Below, piece by piece: positions 52,254-60,081 of a DNA stretch of 62,570 nucleotides. Origin of the DNA: Mucilaginibacter sp. (GTDB lineage: Bacteria > Bacteroidota > Bacteroidia > Sphingobacteriales > Sphingobacteriaceae); assembly GCA_028288305.1 (NCBI GenBank), contig JAQBOA010000046.1, positions 1-62,570 of the forward strand. The letters are read 5' to 3'. The notes under the pieces were generated by a model. The model searched no databases, was not told where the DNA came from, and saw only the letters and a list, made by a program, of their open reading frames with translations. A program made the translations under genes and the position numbers. Every line of letters begins with the position of its first letter. The stretch's first letter is position 1.

Positions 52254-52517
52254 TTACTTCTTCCCATGCTCCTGAATATAATCGGCCAGGGTATTTACAT
52301 CAACCAATATTTTACGTCCCTGGCGGGGGTCTTGAATCGTAATCCCATACTCCCTTTTCAACAATACAACCAATTCAAGCGAATCAATAGAATCCAGGCC
52401 AAGGCCATCGCCAAATAAAGGTTCTTCATCTTTTATATCTGCAGGCGTTAAATCTGTAAGGTTTAGAAATTGTATAATTTGGCGTTTTAATTGCTCTTTT
52501 AGCTCGGTCTTTTCCAT
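52254..52517 (-). CDS. Acyl carrier protein (locus 2)
   Basis: An 87-residue ACP. The phosphopantetheine site is LGLDSIDSLELVVLL (Ser about 43), matching the DS(I/L) motif, within the usual four-helix pattern. It begins MEKTELKEQLKRQIIQFLNL and ends in YIQEHGKK. It is the last gene of the minus-strand arm of locus 2, 6 bp from the ABC permease, and would carry the growing acyl or aryl chain. It differs from the second ACP at 61345 in the motif around Ser. Cytoplasmic. Confidence 0.93.
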   Translation of the reverse strand: MEKTELKEQLKRQIIQFLNLTDLTPADIKDEEPLFGDGLGLDSIDSLELVVLLKREYGITIQDPRQGRKILVDVNTLADYIQEHGKK

Positions 52518-52523
52518 TAGTAA

Positions 52524-53801
52524 TTATATTAAATTTTTTCTTTTAAGCCCCAAAAAGATTATTAATTGAAGTACTATAGTAATAATAAATAAAGGGACGA
52601 TATTGTTTATCACGTCTTTTAGTTTCCCGCCTTCGAGGAAAAGGATATAATAGGCCTGCAAGCACCAATGCATAGGTGAAAGGCTAGCAGCGGATTTAAA
52701 AAAGCCCATCATGGCAAAGCTGGGTACCATGAGTCCGCCGACAGATGCCAGTATAACGATCGATACGGCGCCAAATCCATTCGCCTGCTCTTGTGTATCA
52801 GCAAAAACCCCTACGCAAATGGCATAGCTTACTGCGCACCAACCACAAACAAGTGTAACAATAAACAAGGCCAACCAATCTGAGGGCAAATTAAGCGCAG
52901 ATAAACCCATATGCGGGAAAAGCCATATCCCCATTGAAAATATAACTGCCGCCTGTATCATGGTAACGCCCATATAGGTGATTTGCTTTGATAATATTCC
53001 TACTGCGTAATTAGTAGGCAAAGTTTTTAACCTGATAAAGCTGCCGCTTACTTTTTCGCGCACAACACTACCCCCCAAGGACATGATAACAAAAAACATG
53101 GCGAAGATTGTCCACGCAGGTACGTTGTGCTGAGTAGCATTAGGAGTAGTACGGGTGCCGTCTTTTGAAACCGGAATCTCATTAATAGCTGTTTTATTAT
53201 TCAGCATTTCATTTTCCAGTGATTCGGGTAATTGCTTTTCATTGATAGAAAAATACAGGCTTTTTAATGTTTCGCCACTCTCCACCAATTGCAGTGCGCT
53301 TCGTATACCTCCGGCAACAGAAAGCTTTAAAGACTCCTGTAAAACCGGGTTATAATAGATGGTAAGCGGATCAACGTCACCTGCATGTTTAACCGTATCT
53401 CCCTGCAACCCAAAACTGCTCATAGCCTTGCCTGCTATATTTTTTGATTTAGCTGCAACCTTCGATGAGAAATTTGAAGGTATAATAACACCAAGCATTG
53501 CATCTTTAGTATGCATAGCCTCAGACATAGATTTTTCATCCTTAACACCTGACACTAATGATACTTTAAACATGCCTATTTTACCAATATCCTTTATTAG
53601 CTCGGAGCTTATTTTGCCCGTGTCCTTATTACAAATTAATAGGGGCAGCTTGTTTTTATTTACTAACTGGAAAGTACTGTTTTGTATGCTTGTTATTACC
53701 ACAACCAATATAATGGGCATAATAAACATGAGCGAAATACCTACTTTATCCCTCCAAAGTATCCTTATATCTTTTATTACAGTAGACCACAGTTTAAACA
53801 T
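52524..53801 (-). CDS. ABC-2-type transporter permease
   Basis: A 425-residue membrane protein. A first helix (about 21-42, ISLMFIMPIILVVVITSI) is followed by a long extracytoplasmic domain (about 45-225) and then five or six C-terminal helices, e.g. VPAWTIFAMFFVIMSLGGSV, IQAAVIFSMGIWLFPHMGL and VSIVILASVGGLMVPSFAMM. This is the ABC2_membrane_3-like layout of lipid or drug exporters. It overlaps the ATPase gene by 8 bp, so the two form one exporter. Within the DAR locus it most likely moves a lipidic product or precursor across the inner membrane (inference). Confidence 0.9.
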   Translation of the reverse strand: MFKLWSTVIKDIRILWRDKVGISLMFIMPIILVVVITSIQNSTFQLVNKNKLPLLICNKDTGKISSELIKDIGKIGMFKVSLVSGVKDEKSMSEAMHTKDAMLGVIIPSNFSSKVAAKSKNIAGKAMSSFGLQGDTVKHAGDVDPLTIYYNPVLQESLKLSVAGGIRSALQLVESGETLKSLYFSINEKQLPESLENEMLNNKTAINEIPVSKDGTRTTPNATQHNVPAWTIFAMFFVIMSLGGSVVREKVSGSFIRLKTLPTNYAVGILSKQITYMGVTMIQAAVIFSMGIWLFPHMGLSALNLPSDWLALFIVTLVCGWCAVSYAICVGVFADTQEQANGFGAVSIVILASVGGLMVPSFAMMGFFKSAASLSPMHWCLQAYYILFLEGGKLKDVINNIVPLFIITIVLQLIIFLGLKRKNLI

Positions 53802-54555
53802 CGTTCCTAAAATCCTTTCCGGTTAAATTTAAAAACAAATGTTCCAGGCTATCCTGGCGGTAATCCTTCAATAATTTATCAAGATCATCATGCGCAATTA
53901 TTTTACCGTCATCTATCAATGCAACTTGTTCGCATAATCCCTCTGCCTCGCTCAACTGGTGCGAGGTATATACCAGCGTGGTGCCGTTTTTATTTAGCTC
54001 CAGCAAATAATTAATAATGGCGTACCTGGTTTGTACATCCACGCCTACTGTCGGTTCATCTAAAAATAATATTTTAGGATTATGGATCACACCTATAGCC
54101 AGGTTAACCCTGCGTTTCATGCCACCTGAGAATTTTTGCACTTGTTTATCCTTTACTTCTTCCAGTCCCAATATGTGCAACAGATCATCCGTCCTTTTCC
54201 TAATCGTTTGCCTATTTAAACCATACCATGCTCCAAAAAACTCCAGGTTTTCAACCGTGCTAAGCTCCTGGTAAAAAGAAAAGTCCTGAGGAATAAAACC
54301 GAATAATTTATTTACCTGATTATTTTTTTTTCCAACCTCTTTTCCAAGCAGTTTAATGTGTCCCTCATCTACCGAGAGCAGTCCTGTCATTAAACTTATA
54401 AGGGTTGTTTTACCTGCACCGTTAGGTCCAAATAATCCAAAGCGTTCCCCTTTAGCTATTTTAAGGTTAAGCTTTGAAAAAGACAGGTCTGAATTACCGG
54501 GGTAACGGAAACCCAAATTCTCGATATCGATCGCTAAAGGATTGTTTAGTGCCAT
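53794..54555 (-). CDS. ABC transporter ATP-binding protein
   Basis: A 253-residue ATPase with Walker A GPNGAGKTTL (about 39-48), Q-loop FIPQDFSFYQ, signature FSGGMKRRVNLAIG (about 145), Walker B ILFLDEPTVGVD (about 167) and the H-loop YTSHQLSEAE. It belongs to the drug/lipid export branch (CcmA/NatA-like). It overlaps both neighbours, the permease by 8 bp and the BtrH-like gene by 10 bp, so they are probably co-translated. It powers the adjacent permease. Confidence 0.94.
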   Translation of the reverse strand: MALNNPLAIDIENLGFRYPGNSDLSFSKLNLKIAKGERFGLFGPNGAGKTTLISLMTGLLSVDEGHIKLLGKEVGKKNNQVNKLFGFIPQDFSFYQELSTVENLEFFGAWYGLNRQTIRKRTDDLLHILGLEEVKDKQVQKFSGGMKRRVNLAIGVIHNPKILFLDEPTVGVDVQTRYAIINYLLELNKNGTTLVYTSHQLSEAEGLCEQVALIDDGKIIAHDDLDKLLKDYRQDSLEHLFLNLTGKDFRNDV

Positions 54556-55559
54556 TTTATTTTTTTAAGAGCAAGGAAAGCTTCTTTTTCTATTACGGAT
54601 ATTTCAATCAAATAGTCACCCATCAAATTAAAATCTTCCTGGCTGCCTAATCTGCCTTTAAAAATTCCTGCAGCCTGTACGGCTGATGTGCGCCAAAGGT
54701 CACCAGCCTGAGTAAAGGTTTTAGAAATTTCCAAGAGCTCATCCTTTTTTAAATAAGCATGTGCTTCCTGTAAAAATGCAGCATAAATATAACGGAATCC
54801 GCCGCCGCCTGTACCAATCTCTTCCTGCATTCGCACTAACTGGGCAAGGTATAAACCAGCTTTTTGCGGACCTAATTTATCCAGCCAATTTTTTATTTTC
54901 TCCCCGGTATATTTTATGCCCTTAACACCCGCAAAACTTCCGGGAATACTCAGCATCGTGTACACATTTTTTTTAATTCCGCTTACAATCGCTTTTTTAA
55001 TTTGATCGTCTGTAATAATGTCTTGACTTTGGGGATAATATATTTGTCCCCTTGGCGCCAGCGCCCCTTTTGCAAAGCGTACACGCTCCAATTCGTATGT
55101 AGTTAAGGTTGTTGCATTTTCCATAACAGGATCACTGATCAGGAAATTATCATCCTCCTTGCCATAAACAATAAGGTTATGAGCGTTAAAATGAAAACGG
55201 TATTCCCTTGGGAAATAAGAAAGATAATAAACACCTACCTGGCAGCCAACCGGGATGCCTTCTTCGAGGCATTTCATTAAAAATGATTCAGCCTGTTCCT
55301 TTGACCTGAACTTTTTCCGGATCACCTTTATACCCAATGCTTCACAGGTCCTTTTAAAAATAACACCGGGAAAAGTTCTAAAAGCAATGGCTGGCCCATT
55401 GTTTATTTTTATAAAAGGAACATATACAAAAAACAACCCTGCCCCAATGCCGAACGCCAATGGTTCCGTTATTTTATTGACCGAGTTTTGCCTTAATAAA
55501 CTGCTGGTAACCCCAGATTCACAATGTGCAGACTGGATGTGTTGAAAATCAATCTTCAT
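54546..55559 (-). CDS. BtrH N-terminal-domain protein (papain-like acyl transfer or protease fold)
   Basis: A 337-residue protein beginning at ATG 55559 (a GTG two codons earlier is possible). Residues 1-150 match the BtrH N-terminal domain: FQHIQSAHCESGVTSSLLR with a Cys near 14, GIGAGLFFVYVP, and YRFHFNAHNLIVYGKEDD with a His at about 128-132 followed by Asp (ISDP). BtrH of butirosin biosynthesis transfers an acyl group from an ACP to an acceptor. The C-terminal part resembles the DUF4872 helper domain. In this operon, between DAR and export genes, it is a good candidate for transferring an ACP-bound acyl or aryl chain to another product. It overlaps the upstream short gene by 11 bp. Confidence 0.78.
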   Translation of the reverse strand: MKIDFQHIQSAHCESGVTSSLLRQNSVNKITEPLAFGIGAGLFFVYVPFIKINNGPAIAFRTFPGVIFKRTCEALGIKVIRKKFRSKEQAESFLMKCLEEGIPVGCQVGVYYLSYFPREYRFHFNAHNLIVYGKEDDNFLISDPVMENATTLTTYELERVRFAKGALAPRGQIYYPQSQDIITDDQIKKAIVSGIKKNVYTMLSIPGSFAGVKGIKYTGEKIKNWLDKLGPQKAGLYLAQLVRMQEEIGTGGGGFRYIYAAFLQEAHAYLKKDELLEISKTFTQAGDLWRTSAVQAAGIFKGRLGSQEDFNLMGDYLIEISVIEKEAFLALKKIKWH

Positions 55560-55956
55560 GCACACTCATTGTTTTAATATCTTCAATTTTTACGTTAAAT
55601 GCCTCGGCGTATTTCTTCAAATCTTTATCAGATAATTTTTTAAAAACTTCAGGTTTAAGATGTCTTTTTATTTGCCACTTCCAAAACCCGGTATAATCGG
55701 ATAAAATTCCAATATCCATTAACCTGTATTCCATAAAATACAACAAAGGGCTTACCTCATTATTTAACACTTGCTGCTTTGCCCTTGCTTTCCTTGCTTC
55801 TATATCTTCCCAGGCAACATCCAGTGCATTAATCTTGATTTCCCAGCCACGGCTCAGTTCGGTCACGTATTTCCCAGATTTGTCCGTGGCATAACAAATT
55901 TCTTTTGTGATTTTTCCGAGCGAACTCAAATCCTGCGGCACATTTTCTTTCTTCAT
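55549..55956 (-). CDS. Conserved-looking short protein of the DAR locus, unknown function
   Basis: A 135-residue soluble protein of mostly helical character (ALDVAWEDIEARKARAKQQV, LKPEVFKKLSDKDLKKYAEA), with no signal peptide. I do not recognise a named domain. It is tightly embedded: 24 bp after the DarB gene and overlapping the BtrH-like gene by 11 bp, so it is co-translated and probably acts with one of them. It could be an accessory or scaffold protein. Confidence 0.7.
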   Translation of the reverse strand: MKKENVPQDLSSLGKITKEICYATDKSGKYVTELSRGWEIKINALDVAWEDIEARKARAKQQVLNNEVSPLLYFMEYRLMDIGILSDYTGFWKWQIKRHLKPEVFKKLSDKDLKKYAEAFNVKIEDIKTMSVHED

Positions 55957-55980
55957 ATCACAATTAATAATCTTAATAAC

Positions 55981-57126
55981 TTAAACAACAGTAAGCAACG
56001 CATACATATACGAAAAGCGTGCACTTTCAGGAACCAGCAAAAGAATTCTTTCTCCTTTTTTAAGCTTCCCGCTTTTAAACAATTCATCAATCATCAGGTA
56101 AACCGACGCAGCGCCCACATTTCCAACTGTATATAAATTTATAAACCACTTTTCATACGGAATCCCTCCCCCATACTTTTCAATCATATCATATATCTTA
56201 CTTCTGAAAAAGTTACTGGATATATGAGGTAAAAAATGGTCAATGTCTTTAACGGTAAGTCCTTTTTTATCAAATATCTCTTTTATTTTCTTCCCGCCTA
56301 AGGGAACAATATTATCACTTAATAAAGTAATGTCCTGTTTTATACTGAAGATAGATTTGGTCATTATTTCTTCAGGTGTATAATCCATAAAACCTTTTAA
56401 TGAACCATCTGATTGTTTTTCACCTCCCATATACATGCAGGTATCCATAGCATTTGCATAGGAAACACCTTCTATCCAATCAATACGAAGACTTAAGCCT
56501 TTATCATTGGGCTTATCAGACATCAAAAAAGCGGATGCCCCGTCTGATAGCATCCATCTCAAAAAATCCTTTTGAAAAGCGATGAAAGGATTTTCAACCA
56601 TTTCTTTTAATTTTTGAGCTTCCTCTTCAAAAACATTAGAAACCAATAAGCCCGAAAATCTTTCAGAGCCAGTGGCAACAGCAAGCTTTACATCTTCCGC
56701 TTTAATTGCCAGGTAAGCATATTTAATGGCATGCATACCTGCACAGCATACACCTGAAGGTGAAACTACTTCAATTGCTTCAGCGTCAGGAAGCCACCCA
56801 TGTGTCATTACACCATGGCTGGGCATTACCTGGTCAGGTGATGAGGTCCCGCACGACAGCAATTCAATTTCCTTTAATCTTTCCGGATTATCTTTAAATA
56901 ATTCCTTTACTGCCAAAGCAGTCATTTGGGCATTTGTATGGGTTGACTTACCGCTTTTATCCAATGCGTAATAACGATTTACAATTCCGTTATTTCGTAA
57001 AACAATGTTTTTTGATTTAGAAGGCTTGTTATCAATATATCCCAGGTATGATTCCATTTCATCGTTGGATACAGGGTCATTTGGGAAAAAAGACGACGTT
57101 GAATTTATGTAAACTTGGTTGGGCAT
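55981..57126 (-). CDS. darB: DarB-like ketosynthase III
   Basis: A 381-residue KAS III-type condensing enzyme with the Cys-His-Asn triad: SPSGVCCAGMHAIKYA (Cys about 127), FLPHISSNFF (His about 303) and TVGNVGAASVY (Asn about 335). It begins MPNQVYINSTSSFFPNDPV, the DarB-like style. In dialkylresorcinol biosynthesis DarB joins two beta-ketoacyl or acyl units, giving a cyclohexanedione that DarA oxidises. It is 4 bp from darA in the order A-B on the minus strand, as in known dar operons. Family assignment is by pattern recognition from memory of DarB/FabH features. Confidence 0.85.
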   Translation of the reverse strand: MPNQVYINSTSSFFPNDPVSNDEMESYLGYIDNKPSKSKNIVLRNNGIVNRYYALDKSGKSTHTNAQMTALAVKELFKDNPERLKEIELLSCGTSSPDQVMPSHGVMTHGWLPDAEAIEVVSPSGVCCAGMHAIKYAYLAIKAEDVKLAVATGSERFSGLLVSNVFEEEAQKLKEMVENPFIAFQKDFLRWMLSDGASAFLMSDKPNDKGLSLRIDWIEGVSYANAMDTCMYMGGEKQSDGSLKGFMDYTPEEIMTKSIFSIKQDITLLSDNIVPLGGKKIKEIFDKKGLTVKDIDHFLPHISSNFFRSKIYDMIEKYGGGIPYEKWFINLYTVGNVGAASVYLMIDELFKSGKLKKGERILLLVPESARFSYMYALLTVV

Positions 57127-57130
57127 AGTG

Positions 57131-58030
57131 TTAAATTACTTGTAGATAGTTTTGTTTTTTTGCTTTTATTCTTTTTGATGAAAATGGTTTAATAAAAATT
57201 GCATCTAATGTAAGAAGAACAGGAGCACCCAGGAACAATGCAATAAAAAGATAATATTTAAATGCGGAAAGCCATGGTACTTGGTTCTTTCTTTTAGAAA
57301 TAAATTTAGCCCAGGCTGCAAAAATATATTTTGCTTTACCTTCTATAAATAACAATTTATAATTTATTTCGACAGCTTTCTGGTCCAACAGTTTTGCCTG
57401 CATTCCCTCCCATTGACCGCTAACCAAATATGGTGCTACGGTTCTTCCAAATTGTACGGTATTTGATATATCTTCTTGTGCAACCCCAGGCTTCGGGAAA
57501 ATATTCAAATATCTTTCTTTTTTACCCGACAGCATCCAATAAAAAATAGTTATAAAACTTACCGGATTTGGATGTTTGTCAATTAATGCGATATTGCCCA
57601 CTAAATTGGCTCCTGCTTCATTGAGTTTTTTTCTTATCCTGTCATAAGCATTCAACCACATATTACGTGCGGCGCTTATGGTTATAACCGGTGTGCCTTT
57701 TAAAACTTCTCTGAAAGTGGGGTTGTTCAATAAAGAATTAGATGGTATGCTCGGCGATAAAAACCAGGGCTGATATCCTAAAATAATGAGGTCGTATGAT
57801 TTTTCCTTCAAAATAATGGGTTCCAATTCTGTAGGTACGCCCAAAACACAGTCTGGCATTACAGAAAAAAATCGTTTACCAGTCCACGGAAATGCATAAT
57901 CAACAACAGGTTTAATTTGAACTTTTTCAACAGTTGCCCCCTCCTCAATAAGCGGTGCCGTAAATGAATCAATAATTTCACCTAATTGTCCTGATTGTGT
58001 ATAATAAACAGCTAAAACCTTTTTATTCAT
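57131..58030 (-). CDS. darA: DarA-like dialkylresorcinol-forming oxidase
   Basis: A 299-residue protein starting at ATG 58030. The N-terminal half is flavodoxin-like (VLAVYYTQSGQLGEIIDSFT, LIILGYQPWFLSPSIPSN, TPVITISAARNMWLNAYDRI). The C-terminal part ends in hydrophobic segments (YYLFIALFLGAPVLLTLDAI). This matches DarA enzymes, which aromatise the DarB product to a 2,5-dialkylresorcinol. It is followed by darB after 4 bp. The C-terminal hydrophobic stretch suggests membrane association, suitable for a lipidic product. Confidence 0.85.
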   Translation of the reverse strand: MNKKVLAVYYTQSGQLGEIIDSFTAPLIEEGATVEKVQIKPVVDYAFPWTGKRFFSVMPDCVLGVPTELEPIILKEKSYDLIILGYQPWFLSPSIPSNSLLNNPTFREVLKGTPVITISAARNMWLNAYDRIRKKLNEAGANLVGNIALIDKHPNPVSFITIFYWMLSGKKERYLNIFPKPGVAQEDISNTVQFGRTVAPYLVSGQWEGMQAKLLDQKAVEINYKLLFIEGKAKYIFAAWAKFISKRKNQVPWLSAFKYYLFIALFLGAPVLLTLDAIFIKPFSSKRIKAKKQNYLQVI

Positions 58031-58041
58031 TTTCAGCAAAG

Positions 58042-58530
58042 TTATAAATCTTCCTTATGTAACACCTTTGAAGTTTTACAGTAATCCAAAATAGCATTCT
58101 GCACTATTGGAGGCAGGTTTTTAAAATTATTTATTATCAGCATTTTATCTTTTTCTATATCGTTATGATATTTTACAATTTTAGGGGCATGTTCTTCAAT
58201 TGCAAGGCGTAAAAAATGAAATTCTACGTTTTCATTATTTGCAAGTAAGGCTGTTTCAAACTTTATGCGTCCTTTTTTAAACAAACTTAATTTATCTTTC
58301 GGCTTTTTAACCAGGTTTGCTTTTTTCATAAGCAGGGCACCTTCATATCCTTCTTTTTCATTTATTGAGCCATTTTCTAAAATATCAATCTGTTTATCAA
58401 TAGCGTCAATATCGCCCGATGCCATTACCGAATAGAAAGTTGATTTTTCGAATTTTTGAAAAGCAGCATCAGCTTTCACTAAAAATGTACTGACTCCAAA
58501 AATGATTATAAAAGCTATCCTTTTTCTCAT
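58042..58530 (-). CDS. Exported small protein at the head of the dar operon, unknown function
   Basis: A 162-residue protein with a signal peptide (MRKRIAFIIIFGVSTFLVKA, cleavage after ADA). The mature part is helical (DIDAIDKQIDILENGSINEK, EGALLMKKANLV) and resembles half-a-TPR style repeats. No named family recognised. It lies 11 bp before darA, making it the first gene of the minus-strand arm of locus 2. Being periplasmic, it may interact with the transported product. Confidence 0.75.
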   Translation of the reverse strand: MRKRIAFIIIFGVSTFLVKADAAFQKFEKSTFYSVMASGDIDAIDKQIDILENGSINEKEGYEGALLMKKANLVKKPKDKLSLFKKGRIKFETALLANNENVEFHFLRLAIEEHAPKIVKYHNDIEKDKMLIINNFKNLPPIVQNAILDYCKTSKVLHKEDL

Positions 58531-58613
58531 AAAAATATAACCAGATAATATATGATGAACGTCTGCATTGTACTAAAACAGTAAAAAAATCACCTTAGCT
58601 ACAGAGCAGGGCT

Positions 58614-58760
58614 ATAACAAACCATTTGCACATTTGTTATTATATATAACAATATACGTTAAAATTAATTTACTTTCACTTACTTTGAAGGTTATAATTT
58701 TTATAATATGGTTTATAACATATAACAAACATAATATCATTAGAGTAATAGAAATAACAA
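58614..58760. promoter_or_regulatory. Divergent dar promoter region with repeated ATAACAA
   Basis: The 250-bp gap between the two arms of locus 2 contains four direct ATAACAA sequences (58614, 58646, 58722 and 58754). One of them completes a perfect palindrome, TTGTTAT-TATAT-ATAACAA (58634-58652). For the plus-strand genes there is a possible Bacteroidota promoter: TTTG (58684-58687), a 19-bp spacer and a TATGGTTT approximation of the TAnnTTTG box (58707-58714). The boxes are partial, so the promoter is tentative. Confidence 0.35.
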
Positions 58761-58779
58761 AAGTTTAAAATTAATTTTG

Positions 58780-59598
58780 GTGATTAAAAACAAACAATTT
58801 TCTAATTTATGGGGAGTAATTTTAGGAGGCTCGAGCGGATTTGGATTTGCAGCAGTAGAAAAATTGGCTAAGCATGGAATGAATCTTGCTGTTCTTTACC
58901 GGGAAACCACGGTTACAGAAAGATTGCTGCAAGAAAAGTTTATAAATATTGCCAAGTTAAATACAACCGCTATATTACCTTATAATTTAAATGCACTTGA
59001 CGAGGTTGGCCGGGAATCATTTATTCGGGAATTCACCGCAATCGCCAGTAAAAACAGCGTTAAATTATTGCTTCATAGCATAGCCCGGGGAAATTTAAAA
59101 CCATTGACGATTAAAGACTCCTATAGTAAAGATAGAGATTATGATGAGCTGTCAGTGGAAGATATACAATTTACCACTTATGCTATGTCTAACAGCTTGC
59201 TTGATTGGACCAGGTCACTGTTAAAGGCAGACCTTTTTAACCATGATGGACGTATAATTGGTCTTACAAGCGAAGGTGCACACAGGTATTGGGAAGGCTA
59301 TGCCGCAGTTTCTATTGCTAAAGCCTCGTTGGAGAGTCTTGCAAAATATATGGCTGTAGAGTTTAGTACTTATGGCTTAAAAACAAATGTTATACAAGCC
59401 GGGATAACAGAAACAGCATCACTTAAAAAGATACCCGGAAGTGAAAAATTAATTGAAATGGGCAATAATAGAAATCCACTTGGCCGAATTACAAAACCAG
59501 AAGATGTTTCTGGTGTTATATACCTGCTGTGTACAGATGAGTCTTTTTGGATAAATGGCTCAATAATTCATGTAGATGGCGGTGAACATTGCCTGTAA
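58780..59598 (+). CDS. Enoyl-ACP reductase-like short-chain dehydrogenase
   Basis: A 272-residue SDR. It has the nucleotide-binding GGSSGFGFAAVEKLAKHG (about 15-32), LLHSIARGN at the end of strand 4, and the catalytic TSEGAHRYWEGYAAVSIAK with Tyr-x6-Lys (about 175-182). Tyr-x6-Lys is the enoyl-ACP reductase (FabI/FabL/InhA) pattern, not the Tyr-x3-Lys of ketoreductases. The C-terminus ends INGSIIHVDGGEHCL. It has no ATG; a GTG at 58780 is chosen, with a TTG at 58777 as alternative. First gene of the plus-strand arm. It would saturate acyl chains for the dialkylresorcinol. Confidence 0.82.
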   Translation: MIKNKQFSNLWGVILGGSSGFGFAAVEKLAKHGMNLAVLYRETTVTERLLQEKFINIAKLNTTAILPYNLNALDEVGRESFIREFTAIASKNSVKLLLHSIARGNLKPLTIKDSYSKDRDYDELSVEDIQFTTYAMSNSLLDWTRSLLKADLFNHDGRIIGLTSEGAHRYWEGYAAVSIAKASLESLAKYMAVEFSTYGLKTNVIQAGITETASLKKIPGSEKLIEMGNNRNPLGRITKPEDVSGVIYLLCTDESFWINGSIIHVDGGEHCL

Positions 59599-59616
59599 AT
59601 TATTCCCAGCAGATAC

Positions 59617-60081
59617 ATGAATAATCATATATTAAATCATTTACCATATAAATCATCCTTCCGTTTTGTAGACAATATATCATTGCTCAATGAAAATGAA
59701 GTTAGAGGGGAGTATACATTAAAAGAAGACGCCTTTTTTTATGAAGATCATTTTGCCGGCAACCCGGTCACTCCGGGTGTAATCCTCACCGAAATTATGG
59801 CTCAGATAGGCCTGGTTGTTTTAGGAATATTTTTGGTGATAAAAGAAACAGAATTTAATTTTATGGAAGATGACTCTTTGTTTCCCTTACTAACCTCGAC
59901 AGATGTTTCATTTTATAAAATAGTTTTACCGGGGCAAAAAGTTACAGTAATCTCCAAAAAACAATATTTTCGTTTTGGAAAACTGAAATGTTATGTTGAA
60001 ATGCTGGATAGCTCTAAAGAATTGGTTGCAAAAGGAATGTTTTCCGGAGTTATAAAAAATATTAATACCAAAAATGAGTAA
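59617..60081 (+). CDS. 3-hydroxyacyl-ACP dehydratase-like hotdog protein (FabZ-like)
   Basis: A 154-residue hotdog-fold protein. The catalytic segment is FYEDHFAGNPVTPGVILTEI followed by MAQIG (His about 46, Glu about 60), equivalent to HFPGxPVxPGVLxxEAxAQ of FabZ. It carries Ala in place of the usual Pro after HF. The terminal half holds the expected strands (VSFYKIVLPGQKVTVIS, YVEMLDSSKELVAKGMFSG). It starts 18 bp after the SDR and overlaps the next KS by 8 bp, so the arm is tightly coupled. It should dehydrate 3-hydroxyacyl-ACP during chain building. Confidence 0.87.
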   Translation: MNNHILNHLPYKSSFRFVDNISLLNENEVRGEYTLKEDAFFYEDHFAGNPVTPGVILTEIMAQIGLVVLGIFLVIKETEFNFMEDDSLFPLLTSTDVSFYKIVLPGQKVTVISKKQYFRFGKLKCYVEMLDSSKELVAKGMFSGVIKNINTKNE

